Origin: Streptomyces lacrimifluminis
GTDB taxonomy: Bacteria > Actinomycetota > Actinomycetes > Streptomycetales > Streptomycetaceae
Reading direction: 5' to 3'
Assembly (NCBI RefSeq): GCF_014646095.1
Contig: NZ_BMMU01000031.1
Coordinates: forward strand, 21,862 to 85,861
DNA: 64,000 bases
Numbering within the stretch: position 1 is the first letter of the stretch; each line of letters starts with the position of its first letter. Under the pieces are notes generated by a model that made no database searches, was not told the DNA's origin, and was given only the letters and a program-made list of their open reading frames with translations. This document shows positions 17,064 to 26,062 of this stretch, in pieces. Both the position numbers and the translations under genes were made by a program.

Positions 17064-17588
17064 TCACGTCAGGGGCAGCAGCATGACGATGTCGTCGCGG
17101 TCGTCGCCGGGTGCGACCCGTATCGCGCCGGGTATGCGGCCGACCTCCTTGTAGCCGCAGGAGCCGTAGAAACGCTCCAGGCCGTGGCCGCCGCGGCAGG
17201 TGAGGCGGATCGCCTCCGTGCCCTCGAAGGTGCGGGCCGCGTCGGCCGCCGCCGCCAGCAGATCGCGGCCGTAGCCCCTCCCCTGATGGCGGGGGTGCAC
17301 CATCACCGTGTACAGCCACACCCAGTGGGTCATCAGACGGTGGGTGTTGAAGGCGAGGAAGGCGGTGGCGGCGACCCGTCCGCCCTCGTCGTGCGCGACC
17401 AGGAGCCGGGTCCGCCCGCCCGCCATCCCCGCGAAGTGCTTCACCAGCTCGGGCCGGATCGTCTCCCGGTCCACGGGTGCGACGAAACCGACGGCACCGC
17501 CCGCGTTGGACACGTCCGTCCACAGGTCGAGCAGCCCGTCGCGGAGGTCGGGGGTCACGGCGGGATCGAGGGTGAAGGTAAGCGTCAC
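17064..17588 (-). CDS. GNAT-family N-acetyltransferase
   Basis: A 174-aa acetyl-CoA-dependent acetyltransferase. Motif A is WLYTVMVHPRHQGRGYGRDLLAAA (the RxxGxG/A pyrophosphate loop, about 93-108). The late strand has HGLERFYGSCGYKEVGRIPGA. Substrate is unknown. The start is GTG. It sits between mqnE and the DUF4229 gene on the same strand, 58 bp from mqnE, and may be co-transcribed. Confidence 0.85.
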   Translation of the reverse strand: MTLTFTLDPAVTPDLRDGLLDLWTDVSNAGGAVGFVAPVDRETIRPELVKHFAGMAGGRTRLLVAHDEGGRVAATAFLAFNTHRLMTHWVWLYTVMVHPRHQGRGYGRDLLAAAADAARTFEGTEAIRLTCRGGHGLERFYGSCGYKEVGRIPGAIRVAPGDDRDDIVMLLPLT

Positions 17589-17646
17589 AGCCGTAGAATA
17601 CCCATTACCTCACCGACGCCCCGTACCGGCGTTCGAAGTCGTACCC

Positions 17647-18810
17647 TCACACCCGCATCGGCTGCGGCGAATCCCGGCGTGCCGGGTCCGGGCCGTCGTA
17701 CTCGCGGATGATCTCGTACCGCGTGTTGCGCTCCACCGGGCGGAAGCCTGCGTCCCGGATCAGGTCGAGCAGGTCCTCGCGGGTGAGCTTGCTGGGGGTG
17801 CCGTAGTTGTCGGCGTCGTGGGTGATCTTGTACTCGACGACCGAGCCGTCCATGTCGTCGGCGCCGTGCTGAAGGGCGAGCTGGGCCGTCTGGACGCCGT
17901 GCATGACCCAGAAGACCTTGACGTGCGGGACGTTGTCGAAGAGCAGCCGGGAGACCGCGAAGGTCTTCAGGGCCTCGGCGCCGGTCGCCATCTGGGTGCG
18001 TGCCTGGAGGCGGTTCCTGACCTTGCCGTCCTTCATGTCCACGAAGTCGTGCTGGTAGCGCAGCGGGATGAAGACCTGGAAGCCGCCGGTCTCGTCCTGG
18101 AGTTCGCGCAGGCGCAGGACGTGGTCGACGCGGTGCCGGGGCTCCTCGATGTGGCCGTACAGCATCGTGCTCGGGGTCTTGAGACCCTTCTCGTGCGCGA
18201 GGCGGTGGATGCGCGACCAGTCCTCCCAGTGCGTCCGGTGGTCCACGATGTGCTGGCGGACCTCCCAGTCGAAGATCTCGGCGCCGCCGCCGGTCAGCGA
18301 CTCCAGGCCCGCGTCGATCAGCTCGTCGAGGATCTCGGACGCCGACAGGCCGCTGATCGTCTCGAAGTGGTGGATCTCCGTCGCCGTGAACGCCTTGAGG
18401 GAGACGCTCGGGAGGGCCGCCTTCAACTCCCGCAGGGAGCGCGGGTAGTACCGCCACGGGAGGCTCGGGTGCAGTCCGTTGACGATGTGCAGCTCGGTGA
18501 GGTTCTCGCCCTCCATCGTCTTGGCGAGCTTGACCGCCTCCTCGATGCGCATCGTGTACGCGTCCTTCTCGCCCGGCTTGCGCTGGAACGAGCAGTAGGC
18601 GCAGGAGGCGGTGCACACGTTGGTCATGTTGAGGTGCCGGTTGACGTTGAAGTGCACGACGTCACCGTTCTTACGGGTCCGCACCTCGTGCGCCAGCCCG
18701 CCCAGCCAGGCCAGGTCGTCCGACTCGTAGAGCGCGACGCCGTCCTCGCGGGTCAGCCGCTCACCGGCCCTGACCTTCTCCTCCAGCTCGCGCTTGAGCC
18801 CGACGTCCAT
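17647..18810 (-). CDS. mqnE: Aminodeoxyfutalosine synthase MqnE (radical SAM)
   Basis: A 387-aa radical SAM enzyme that joins SAM's adenosyl radical to 3-[(1-carboxyvinyl)oxy]benzoate (the MqnA product), giving 6-amino-6-deoxyfutalosine. The [4Fe-4S] cluster motif is CTASCAYC (C66, C70, C73), preceded by VHFNVNRHLNMTNVC. GGGAEIFDWEVR and LYGHIEEPRHRVDHVLRLRELQDET are typical of the MqnC/MqnE group. I start at the second of two close ATGs (18810), which has GAGGG at good spacing; 18816 is the alternative. Confidence 0.95.
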   Translation of the reverse strand: MDVGLKRELEEKVRAGERLTREDGVALYESDDLAWLGGLAHEVRTRKNGDVVHFNVNRHLNMTNVCTASCAYCSFQRKPGEKDAYTMRIEEAVKLAKTMEGENLTELHIVNGLHPSLPWRYYPRSLRELKAALPSVSLKAFTATEIHHFETISGLSASEILDELIDAGLESLTGGGAEIFDWEVRQHIVDHRTHWEDWSRIHRLAHEKGLKTPSTMLYGHIEEPRHRVDHVLRLRELQDETGGFQVFIPLRYQHDFVDMKDGKVRNRLQARTQMATGAEALKTFAVSRLLFDNVPHVKVFWVMHGVQTAQLALQHGADDMDGSVVEYKITHDADNYGTPSKLTREDLLDLIRDAGFRPVERNTRYEIIREYDGPDPARRDSPQPMRV

Positions 18811-18891
18811 GCTCATCCCTCGCTCATCCCTGTCCCCGGACAGACCTCGTGCAGACCTCGTACAGACCCCGTCAACCGTACGCCCACCCCC

Positions 18892-19347
18892 CTACTGCTC
18901 TTCCGGCAGCTCACCGACCCTGTTCTCCCACTTCGTGGAGAGCACGATGGTCGTACGGGTCCTGGAGACGCCCTGGGTCCCGCTGAGCCGCCGGATGGTC
19001 TTCTCCAGCCCGTCGACGTCGCTCGCCCGCACCTTGAGCATGAACGAGTCGTCGCCCGCGATGAACCAGCAGTCCTCGATCTCGCCGAGGTCCCTCAGCC
19101 GGCTCGCCACGTCCTCGTGGTCGGCCGCGTCGGAGAGCGAGATGCCGATGAGCGCGATGACGCCGAGCCCGAGCGAGGCGGAGTCGACGGTGGCGCGGTA
19201 CCCGGTGATGACACCGGCCGCCTCCAGCCGGTTGATGCGGTCGGTGACGCTGGGTCCCGACAGACCGACGAGGCGCCCCAGCTCGGCGTAGGAGGCCCTG
19301 CCGTTCTCCCTCAGGGCCTGGATGAGCTGCCTGTCCACGGCGTCCAT
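18892..19347 (-). CDS. Lrp/AsnC-family regulator
   Basis: A 151-aa regulator. The N-terminal HTH is LIQALRENGRASYAELGRLVGLSGPSVTDRINRLEAAGVI, and a C-terminal RAM ligand-binding domain follows (ALIGISLSDAADHEDVASRL...). GGAAGG precedes the ATG. Its upstream sequence (19355-19385) is strikingly AT-rich for this genome, including GGTAATTTTCAGGATTC on its strand, as expected for Lrp autoregulation. It lies inside the menaquinone block between mqnE and ubiX. Confidence 0.92.
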   Translation of the reverse strand: MDAVDRQLIQALRENGRASYAELGRLVGLSGPSVTDRINRLEAAGVITGYRATVDSASLGLGVIALIGISLSDAADHEDVASRLRDLGEIEDCWFIAGDDSFMLKVRASDVDGLEKTIRRLSGTQGVSRTRTTIVLSTKWENRVGELPEEQ

Positions 19348-19430
19348 GCGATCGAGCCTTCCGATGAAGAATCCTGAAAATTACCGAAGGTGCAGATTGC
19401 TGCGGGTACTTGGGTACTGAGGTCCTGAAA

Positions 19431-19484
19431 GTGATGTGCGGTGGTGAAGTGACGAGCGGTGGTGAAGTGATGAGCGGTACTGCC
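19431..19484. repeat. 18-bp tandem repeat, three copies
   Basis: Units GTGATGTGCGGTGGTGAA, GTGACGAGCGGTGGTGAA and GTGATGAGCGGTACTGCC follow one another between the ubiX stop and the asnC-type start. Copies differ at two to four positions. No ORF uses it on either strand as far as I can see, and a regulatory role is only a guess. Confidence 0.7.
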
Positions 19485-19506
19485 AGTTGCTGATACGTAC
19501 GCCGGC

Positions 19507-20205
19507 TCAGTCGTTATCAGTGAGGGACGCACGCGACCCCCCGGCCCCGCCGCCGAGTTCACCCTTCCAACGCCGGTACAGCCCGTGCGGGACACCCGCC
19601 GCGTCGAGCACGCGCCCGGCGACGAAGTCCACGAGGTCCTGGATGTGGGTGGCACCGGCGTAGAAGGCGGGCGAGGCCGGTACGACGCTCGCGCCGGCGT
19701 CGTCCAGGGTCACCAGGTGACGGAGGGTCTGCCCGTTCAACGGGGACTCCCGTACGGCGACGACGAGTGCGCGCCGTTCCTTGAGGGTGACACTGGCAGC
19801 CCGCTGCAGCAGGTCCTTCGACAGCCCGAGCGCGACCCCGGCCACGCAGGCTGTGGAGGCCGGCACGATCAGCATCCCCTTGGTGACGTACGACCCGGAG
19901 GACGGCCCGGCCGCCAGGTCCCCGGCACTCCAGTGCCGTACGCCGCTGATGTCCACGTCGAAGGTGTCGGGCTTGCCGTCGGCGCCCCTGCTCAGCCATT
20001 CCCGCAGGTCGTCCTGCCAGTGGGCGTCCCGGAAGGAGATCCCGGTCTCGTCGAGCAGCGTGAGCCGGGAGGCCCGGCTGACGACCAGATCGACGGCTTC
20101 CCCCGCCGCCAGCAGCGCGCGCAGCACAGCAGCCGCATACGGCGTCCCTGAGGCTCCGGACACCCCCACGATCCAAGGCGTGCGCTGCGTTTCTCCTGCG
20201 TTCAC
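19507..20205 (-). CDS. UbiX-family flavin prenyltransferase (menaquinone pathway)
   Basis: A 232-aa enzyme that prenylates FMN to make the cofactor of UbiD decarboxylases. The FMN site is VGVSGASGTPYAAAVLRALL near the N-terminus, with VVSRASR. MLIVPASTACVAGVALGLSKDLLQRAA and ALVVAVRESPLN are UbiX signatures. The C-terminus is longer than usual by a Gly-rich tail. It is followed by UbiA and UbiD homologues on the same strand, fitting the late futalosine pathway, where 1,4-dihydroxy-6-naphthoate is prenylated and decarboxylated. Confidence 0.9.
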   Translation of the reverse strand: MNAGETQRTPWIVGVSGASGTPYAAAVLRALLAAGEAVDLVVSRASRLTLLDETGISFRDAHWQDDLREWLSRGADGKPDTFDVDISGVRHWSAGDLAAGPSSGSYVTKGMLIVPASTACVAGVALGLSKDLLQRAASVTLKERRALVVAVRESPLNGQTLRHLVTLDDAGASVVPASPAFYAGATHIQDLVDFVAGRVLDAAGVPHGLYRRWKGELGGGAGGSRASLTDND

Positions 20206-20240
20206 ACCCTGAGCCTACCGGCGGTCACCCCCAACGGATG

Positions 20241-21155
20241 TCAGACCGTGAGCCCACGGACGACCAGATCGAGCAGCGCACACCCGAAAAGAGCGATGCC
20301 GATGAACCCGTTGACGCTGAAGAACGCCCTGTTGAGTCGCGAGAGATCATGCGGCCGGACAATTCTGTGCTCGTACACGAACGCGCCCGCCACGATCAGC
20401 AGTCCCAGCCAGAAGAACGCGCCCGCGTCCGTGACCAGCGCGTACCAGACGAACAGGCCCGTCGTCAGCGCGTGGCAGACCCGCGCGCTCCACACCGCCG
20501 CCGGGATGCCGAAGCGGGCGGGCACGGACAGCACGCCGGTCTCGCGGTCCGTCTCGACGTCCTGGCAGGCGTAGATCAGGTCGAAGCCGCCGATCCAGAT
20601 GCCGACCGCCAGCCCCAGGATCACCGCGTCCCAGGACCACTCCCCCGTGATCGCCAGCCAGCCGCCGACCGGGCCCATGGCCTGGGCGAGGCCCAGGATG
20701 GCCTGGGGGAAGTTCGTGAACCGCTTGCCGTACGGGTACACCACCATCGGGATCACCGCGACGGGGGCGAGGGCCAGGCACAGGGGGTTCAGCAGGGCCG
20801 CCGAGCCGAGGAAGACGACGAGGGCGATCAGGGCGCCGGTCCAGGCGTGCTTCACGGACATCGCGCCCGTGACCAGTTCACGGTGGGCCGTGCGCGGGTT
20901 ACGGGCGTCGATCTCGCGGTCGATGATCCGGTTGACCGCCATCGCGAAGGTGCGCAGGCCGACCATGCAGACGGTGACCAGGAGGAGTCGGACCCAGTGG
21001 ATGTTCCGGTCCGTCTGGAACATCGCCGTCAGCGCCGCGATGTAGGCGAAGGGCAGCGCGAAGATCGAGTGTTCGATCATCACCAGGCGCAGGAATGCCT
21101 TCGTACGGCCCGGCTGGGGCAGTGCGGCGGATGCGTCTGCGGATGCGGAACTCAC
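20241..21155 (-). CDS. UbiA-family polyprenyltransferase (menaquinone pathway)
   Basis: A 304-aa integral membrane prenyltransferase with about eight helices. The first Asp-rich motif is NRIIDREIDARNPRT and the second is YACQDVETDRETG; both bind Mg-pyrophosphate. In the futalosine context it should attach the isoprenoid tail to dihydroxynaphthoate. The start is GTG 21155, whose GTGA overlaps the UbiD stop, with AAGGAA upstream. An upstream extension of 35 codons in frame overlaps ubiD and is not credible. Confidence 0.92.
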   Translation of the reverse strand: MSSASADASAALPQPGRTKAFLRLVMIEHSIFALPFAYIAALTAMFQTDRNIHWVRLLLVTVCMVGLRTFAMAVNRIIDREIDARNPRTAHRELVTGAMSVKHAWTGALIALVVFLGSAALLNPLCLALAPVAVIPMVVYPYGKRFTNFPQAILGLAQAMGPVGGWLAITGEWSWDAVILGLAVGIWIGGFDLIYACQDVETDRETGVLSVPARFGIPAAVWSARVCHALTTGLFVWYALVTDAGAFFWLGLLIVAGAFVYEHRIVRPHDLSRLNRAFFSVNGFIGIALFGCALLDLVVRGLTV

Positions 21156-22609
21156 AGCCCGTATTCCTTCCAGCGTCTGTCGACCTTCGCCGCCGTGTCC
21201 GGGTCCGACACCACCATCTCCGGCCAGCCGCCGTCCCGCGTGTACCCCTCCTCGGGCCACTTGCGGGTCGCGTCGATGCCCGCCTTGCCGCCCCAGAACT
21301 GCTGGTAGGAGGCGTGGTCAAGGTGGTCGACGGGGCCTTCGACAACGGTCAGGTCGCGGGCGTAGTCCGTGTTGCCGAGGGCGCGCCAGGCGACTTCGTG
21401 CAGGTCGTGGACGTCGCAGTCCGAGTCGACGACGATGATCAGCTTGGTCAGGGACATCATGTGGGCGCCCCAGACGGCGTGCATCACCTTCTGCGCGTGC
21501 TTGGGGTACTTCTTGTCGATCGCCAGGATCGCGCAGTTGTGGAAGCCGCCGGCCTCGGGCAGGTGGTAGTCCACGATGTCCGGGATGATGATCTTCAGCA
21601 GCGGCAGGAAGAAGCGCTCCGTGGCCCGGCCCAGCGGGCCGTCCTCCGTAGGCGGCCTGCCGACGACGATCGACTGGAGCAGCGGACGGCGCCGCATCGT
21701 CACACAGTCGATGGTGAGCGCCGGGAAGGGCTCCTGCGGGGTGTAGAAGCCCGTGTGGTCGCCGAAGGGCCCTTCCGGAAGCATCTCTCCGGGCTCCAGC
21801 CAGCCCTCCAGCACCACCTCCGCCTGCGCCGGCACCTGCAACGGCACCGTCTGGCAGTCGACCATCTCGATCCGCTTGCCCGCGATGAACCCGGCGAACA
21901 GGTATTCGTCGATGTCACCGGGGAGGGGCGCCGTGGACGCGTACGTGACGGCGGGCGGGCAGCCGAACGCGATGGCGACCGGCAGCCGCTCGCCCTTGCG
22001 CGCCGCCACCTGGTAGTGGTTCCGGCTGTCCTTGTGGATCTGCCAGTGCATACCGATCGTGCGCTTGTCGTGCCGCTGAAGGCGGTAGAGGCCCAGGTTG
22101 CGTACGCCGGACTCCGGGTCCTTGGTGTGCGTCAGCCCCAGGTTGAAGAAGGAGCCGCCGTCCTCCGGCCAGGTGAAGAGCGCCGGGAGGCGGTCGAGGT
22201 CCACCTCGTCGCCCTTGAGGACGACCTCCTGCACCGGCGCGTTGTCGGACTTCACCTTCTTCGGCGGTACGTGCGTCATCGCGCCGAGCTTGCCGAAGGC
22301 CTCCCGCACGCCCACGAACCCCTGCGGCAGCTCGGGCTTCAGCAGCCCGCCGATCCGGTCGCTGATGTCCGCGTACGACTTCAGCCCCAGCGACTTGAGC
22401 AGCCGCCGGTCGGTGCCGAACACGTTCATCGCCAGCGGCATCGCCGACCCGCGCACGTTCTCGAAGAGCAGCGCGGGCCCGCCTGCCTTCTGCACGCGGT
22501 CGACGATCTCCCCGACCTCCAGATACGGGTCCACCTCGGCCTTGATGCGCTTGAGGTCGCCCTCGCGCTCCAGCGCCCTGAGCAGGGAGCGAAGATCGTC
22601 GTAAGCCAT
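21152..22609 (-). CDS. UbiD-family decarboxylase (menaquinone pathway)
   Basis: A 485-aa prenyl-FMN-dependent decarboxylase. It begins YDDLRSLLRALEREGDLKRI, and the prFMN/Mn region has LGLYRLQRHDKRTIGMHWQIHKDS. The catalytic acidic cluster lies around LEPGEMLPEGPFGDHTGFYTP. Length is normal for menaquinone-type UbiD. It leads the ubiD-ubiA-ubiX run, overlapping ubiA by 4 bp, and would remove the carboxylate of prenylated naphthoate using cofactor made by UbiX. Confidence 0.93.
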   Translation of the reverse strand: MAYDDLRSLLRALEREGDLKRIKAEVDPYLEVGEIVDRVQKAGGPALLFENVRGSAMPLAMNVFGTDRRLLKSLGLKSYADISDRIGGLLKPELPQGFVGVREAFGKLGAMTHVPPKKVKSDNAPVQEVVLKGDEVDLDRLPALFTWPEDGGSFFNLGLTHTKDPESGVRNLGLYRLQRHDKRTIGMHWQIHKDSRNHYQVAARKGERLPVAIAFGCPPAVTYASTAPLPGDIDEYLFAGFIAGKRIEMVDCQTVPLQVPAQAEVVLEGWLEPGEMLPEGPFGDHTGFYTPQEPFPALTIDCVTMRRRPLLQSIVVGRPPTEDGPLGRATERFFLPLLKIIIPDIVDYHLPEAGGFHNCAILAIDKKYPKHAQKVMHAVWGAHMMSLTKLIIVVDSDCDVHDLHEVAWRALGNTDYARDLTVVEGPVDHLDHASYQQFWGGKAGIDATRKWPEEGYTRDGGWPEMVVSDPDTAAKVDRRWKEYGL

Positions 22610-22706
22610 GCGTTCCAGTATCCGTTACGCACTACCCTGGACTGGTCAGCGGGGGCCGGACGCGACCGTCGGAGCGCCCGGACAGCGACTCAAGGGGACC
22701 GAATAC

Positions 22707-23102
22707 ATGCTGCGGGTGCTGTTGATCCTGGTGCCTCTCGCACTGAGCATCTACGCGTTCATCGACTGCGTCACCACGCAGGAGAAGGACGTCCGCTTCA
22801 TGCCCAAGCCCGTGTGGGCCATCCTGATCCTCCTGTTCCCGCTGGTCGGCTCCATCTCCTGGCTGATCATCGGCCGCAACCGTGCCACCTCCCGGCGCAT
22901 CGGCGGTGCCTCGGGCGGCCAGTGGGTCGCCCCGGACGACAACCCCGAGTTCCTGAAGTCCCTCAAGGACGAGAAGAAGGACGAGAAGACCGAGGACGCG
23001 GTCGAGGACGACGACGCCCACCTGCGGGACTGGGAAGCCGACCTGCGTCGCCGCGAGGAGGAGCTGAAGCGCCGGGAGAGCGGCGAGGATCCCAAGGAGT
23101 AG
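22707..23102 (+). CDS. PLDc_N-type small membrane protein
   Basis: A 131-aa protein with two membrane helices (MLRVLLILVPLALSIYAFIDCV and VWAILILLFPLVGSISWLIIGR). The spacing and KPVWAI..PLVG.ISWL pattern match the phospholipase D-nuclease N-terminal domain family. A charged coiled-coil-like cytoplasmic tail follows (EKKDEKTEDAVEDDDAHLRD). It is divergent from ubiD. AAGGGGACC precedes the ATG. Confidence 0.85.
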   Translation: MLRVLLILVPLALSIYAFIDCVTTQEKDVRFMPKPVWAILILLFPLVGSISWLIIGRNRATSRRIGGASGGQWVAPDDNPEFLKSLKDEKKDEKTEDAVEDDDAHLRDWEADLRRREEELKRRESGEDPKE

Positions 23103-23366
23103 CCCCTCCGCCCCCGTGACCCCGGCCCCCGGCCCCCGGCCCCCGAGAAGGGCGACGACTGCGATCGGGCGGTTCTCCTTCGGACCGGGCGTGCGTCCCC
23201 ACACGCCCGGCGCACATCGGATACATCGGATACATCGGTTCGCATTACGTCGGTTCAGTACGCGTCGTTCGCATACATCGGTTGAGCTCGGACACACAGA
23301 TGAGCGTCATGTGCACGTCATTTTTAGGCCAAGAATCGTCCCGCCACAGCCCGGCGGAAAGACGGG

Positions 23367-25157
23367 TCAGGCGCCGCTCAGCATCGGCAGCGACGACAGG
23401 TGTTCCTCCGGGACCTCGAAGGCCCGCGTCAGGGTGTCGAGGTGCGGGGCCAGCCGGGTCCTGAGGGTGTGCAGGACCTGCGGGAGGTCGCGTACCTGGT
23501 CGGCGGTGAGCGCCTGTTCGGCGAGCAGCAGGCCGCTGCGGGCGCTGACCTGACGGAGGAGGAACAGCGCGCTCAGGTCCTCCAGGACCGTGCGCGCGAT
23601 CGGGTCGGACACACGGGCGCAGGCGGCGAGTAAGGCGTCGGCGGCCTTGCCCACCGTGTACACCTCCACAAGTTCCAGGGCGGCGCCTGACGCGTTGTTC
23701 CAGCGGCCAAGGGCGTCGCCACCCTGACCGGCGCGCAGGTCGCGGCGGGCGGCGAGGTGCCAGTAGCGCTCGGCGGTGGTGAGGGCGCGGCGCAGCAGAC
23801 CCGGGTCGGTCAACTGCTCGGCGCCGGTGGGCCGGACGGGCTCCTCGGCCAGGTCGTGCCCGAAGATCATCTCGGCGCCGGCCTTGCAGCAGATCGCCAG
23901 GTTGTCACCCTCGGCGGTGATGCCGCCGTCGATGTTGGCGGCCATGTCGGCGAGCCCGTTCACGGGAAACAGCCCCCGGGCACCGCACCGCTCCCGGCTC
24001 TCGGTCGCGATGTCGCGGGCCTGCCAGGTGATCCAGGCCTTGGTGACGGCGACCGTCCGCTCGGCGTCCTCCCGCTCCTCGGGCGTGTGGGTGACCCAGC
24101 GTTCGGTGGCCACCCGGTGCAGGAAGGTCATGGCGTAGGCGGTGGCGGTGTGGTCGAGGAGGCGGCTGTGGTGGCTGCGGTGCGCGGCGAGCGGGACGCG
24201 CTGCCCGGCCACCGGCCCGGATATGTGCCGGGTGTACGCGTACCGGACGGCGATGGCGAGCGCCGCACGGGCCACTCCGAGGCCGGCGGCGCTCATGCAC
24301 AGCTTCCCGACGGTGACCCGGCCGATGGCGTGCAGGAACCGCTTGCGCGGACTGCCGACGGCACTGACGAGGGTTCCGTCGGGCAGGAGTTGCCCGTGGG
24401 CGCCCTGGAGGAGGGCGGTGCGGGGCAGCCGTACGGTGTCGAAGTTCGTGACGCAGTGGTCCACCGGACTGCCGGTGCGCTCCGGCAGCAGGGTGACGGT
24501 GACGCCGGGCAGGGTGCCGTACTCGTCGCTCAGCGGGGTGAGGAAGAGGAAGGCGCCCAGGTCCTTGTCGTCGACGACGAGGCGCGCGGCGACCACGGCG
24601 GTCTTGGGCCCGCCCGCGGAACTGGTGTTGGGCATGTACTTCTGCGCCCCCGGATGCGGGGTGTGCAGGACGAACTCGTCGCTCTCACGGTCGTAGCGGG
24701 CGACTGTCTCCAGCGCCGCCGCGTCGTTCCCGTGCGCGCGCTCGGTGCACAGGAAGGTCCCCATCCGGGCCATGGTGGTGAAGTCCGTCAACTCGCGCGG
24801 CGGGGACACCCGGTCGTCGACGACGCTGCCGAGGAAGAGGTTGTAGTGGATGCCGGCCACCGTGATCGTCGCCACGTCCATGGGGGCGGCCCACTCGTGC
24901 AGCGCCGCGATTCCGCGGGGGTCGTCGGCGAACCGTTCGGGCGACGGAACCTCGTTGTTGAGGGCGCGCAGCCGCTCGTACGCGAGCTGCCGCCGTTGCC
25001 GGGTGCTCAGTTCGGGTCGATACCGGAACAGTGCGCTCGCGACCGCTCTCTGCCATCGGTCGTGGAGGTCTTTTCCCTCCGGTCCGTCCTGGAAGAGGAG
25101 GCTGGCGACGGCAGCTTGATCAAGGACTGGATGGGGCGTGCGCGTCTCGGTTTTCAT
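23367..25157 (-). CDS. Acyl-CoA oxidase/dehydrogenase-like flavoenzyme
   Basis: A protein of about 596 aa of the acyl-CoA oxidase family, oxidising acyl-CoAs to trans-2-enoyl-CoAs with FAD. GSVVDDR, LGAFLFLTPL, RTALLQGAHGQLLPDGT and RKRFLHAIGRVTVGKLCMSAAGLGVARAALAIAVRYA are typical of the FAD/acyl middle domain. CGARGLFPVNGLADMAANIDGGITAEGDN holds the catalytic-glutamate region. The start is unclear: in-frame ATGs at 25157, 25175, 25181 and 25238 all lack an RBS. The upstream 60 bp is AT-rich. It stands alone, so it may belong to secondary metabolism rather than beta-oxidation. Confidence 0.8.
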   Translation of the reverse strand: MKTETRTPHPVLDQAAVASLLFQDGPEGKDLHDRWQRAVASALFRYRPELSTRQRRQLAYERLRALNNEVPSPERFADDPRGIAALHEWAAPMDVATITVAGIHYNLFLGSVVDDRVSPPRELTDFTTMARMGTFLCTERAHGNDAAALETVARYDRESDEFVLHTPHPGAQKYMPNTSSAGGPKTAVVAARLVVDDKDLGAFLFLTPLSDEYGTLPGVTVTLLPERTGSPVDHCVTNFDTVRLPRTALLQGAHGQLLPDGTLVSAVGSPRKRFLHAIGRVTVGKLCMSAAGLGVARAALAIAVRYAYTRHISGPVAGQRVPLAAHRSHHSRLLDHTATAYAMTFLHRVATERWVTHTPEEREDAERTVAVTKAWITWQARDIATESRERCGARGLFPVNGLADMAANIDGGITAEGDNLAICCKAGAEMIFGHDLAEEPVRPTGAEQLTDPGLLRRALTTAERYWHLAARRDLRAGQGGDALGRWNNASGAALELVEVYTVGKAADALLAACARVSDPIARTVLEDLSALFLLRQVSARSGLLLAEQALTADQVRDLPQVLHTLRTRLAPHLDTLTRAFEVPEEHLSSLPMLSGA

Positions 25158-25435
25158 GGTGATCGGGATGCCCATTGTCATGGGGGGATCAACCAATAGT
25201 GACCAGGAGCACTTAAGAAATCGACCAATATGCGTCATTAATAGACAGGAATCGGCCGAAGTGCGACAGCGGCGATTCAGGCGACTTCGAACACCTAATC
25301 GACCCTAACGCGACGCCCGGAGCCGGTTAACCGGAATCCGGATCGGGCCGTCTTCCTCGTAACGCTTTTCGTGTCCCGGCCCAAGAACGGGTGAAGGGCG
25401 AGTGACGCTACGAACAGGACGCGAAGGAGACTTCA

Positions 25436-26062
25436 GTGGACGGTGCGGAGCCGGAGAGGTTACGGGGTGGCCCCGCCGAGGCCGTGCGGGACCCGGCGCT
25501 CTTCGAGGCGTTCTACCGGCGTCATGTCGACGCGGTGATGCGCTTCGTGGCCCGGCGGGTCGACGACCCCCACACGGCGGCCGACCTGACGGCTGAGATC
25601 TTCCTCGCGGTTCTCGACTCGGCCCACACCTACCGGCCGCGCCTGGGCAGCGAGACGGCCTGGCTGTACGGCATCGCGCGCAACGTCGTGTCGTCGGAGC
25701 GCCGCCGGGTCGCCCGGGAGGCCGAGCGGGACCGTCGCTTCTCCGGGCGCCGGTTGCTGGAGGCCGACGACATCGTCCGCATCGAGGACAGACTCGACGC
25801 GGAGAGTCCGGGGCGGCGCGCCCTGGCCGCTCTCGAACGGCTCCCCGAGGGCGAACGGGCCGTCCTGGAGCTGATCGTGGTCGACCAGCTCACGATCCCG
25901 GAGGCGGCAGCCGCGCTGGGTATCCGCCAGGTCACGGCCCGGGTCCGACTCCACCGGGCGCGAAAGGCACTGCGCGGCGAGGCGAACTCCGAGGCGGCTC
26001 CCAAGGGCGCGGAGCCGACGCCGGACACATCACTTCTGTACGTCAGTAGGGGCGAGGCATGA
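25436..26062 (+). CDS. ECF-family RNA polymerase sigma factor
   Basis: A 208-aa group IV sigma factor. Region 2 is RHVDAVMRFVARRVDDPHTAADLTAEIFLAVLD, and region 4 is LERLPEGERAVLELIVVDQLTIPEAAAALGIRQVTARVRLHRARKAL. The GTG start has GAAGGAGA 6 nt upstream. Its stop overlaps the next start (ATGA). The next gene product carries one membrane helix and may be the anti-sigma partner, though it lacks a zinc-binding ZAS motif. Confidence 0.92.
   Translation: MDGAEPERLRGGPAEAVRDPALFEAFYRRHVDAVMRFVARRVDDPHTAADLTAEIFLAVLDSAHTYRPRLGSETAWLYGIARNVVSSERRRVAREAERDRRFSGRRLLEADDIVRIEDRLDAESPGRRALAALERLPEGERAVLELIVVDQLTIPEAAAALGIRQVTARVRLHRARKALRGEANSEAAPKGAEPTPDTSLLYVSRGEA

Noticed and set aside
20241..21260. 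N-terminal extension of the UbiA homologue up to 21260
   Set aside because: It lies inside the 3' end of ubiD and reads as Gly/Arg-rich shadow. GTG 21155 has an RBS and a 4-bp overlap with ubiD.
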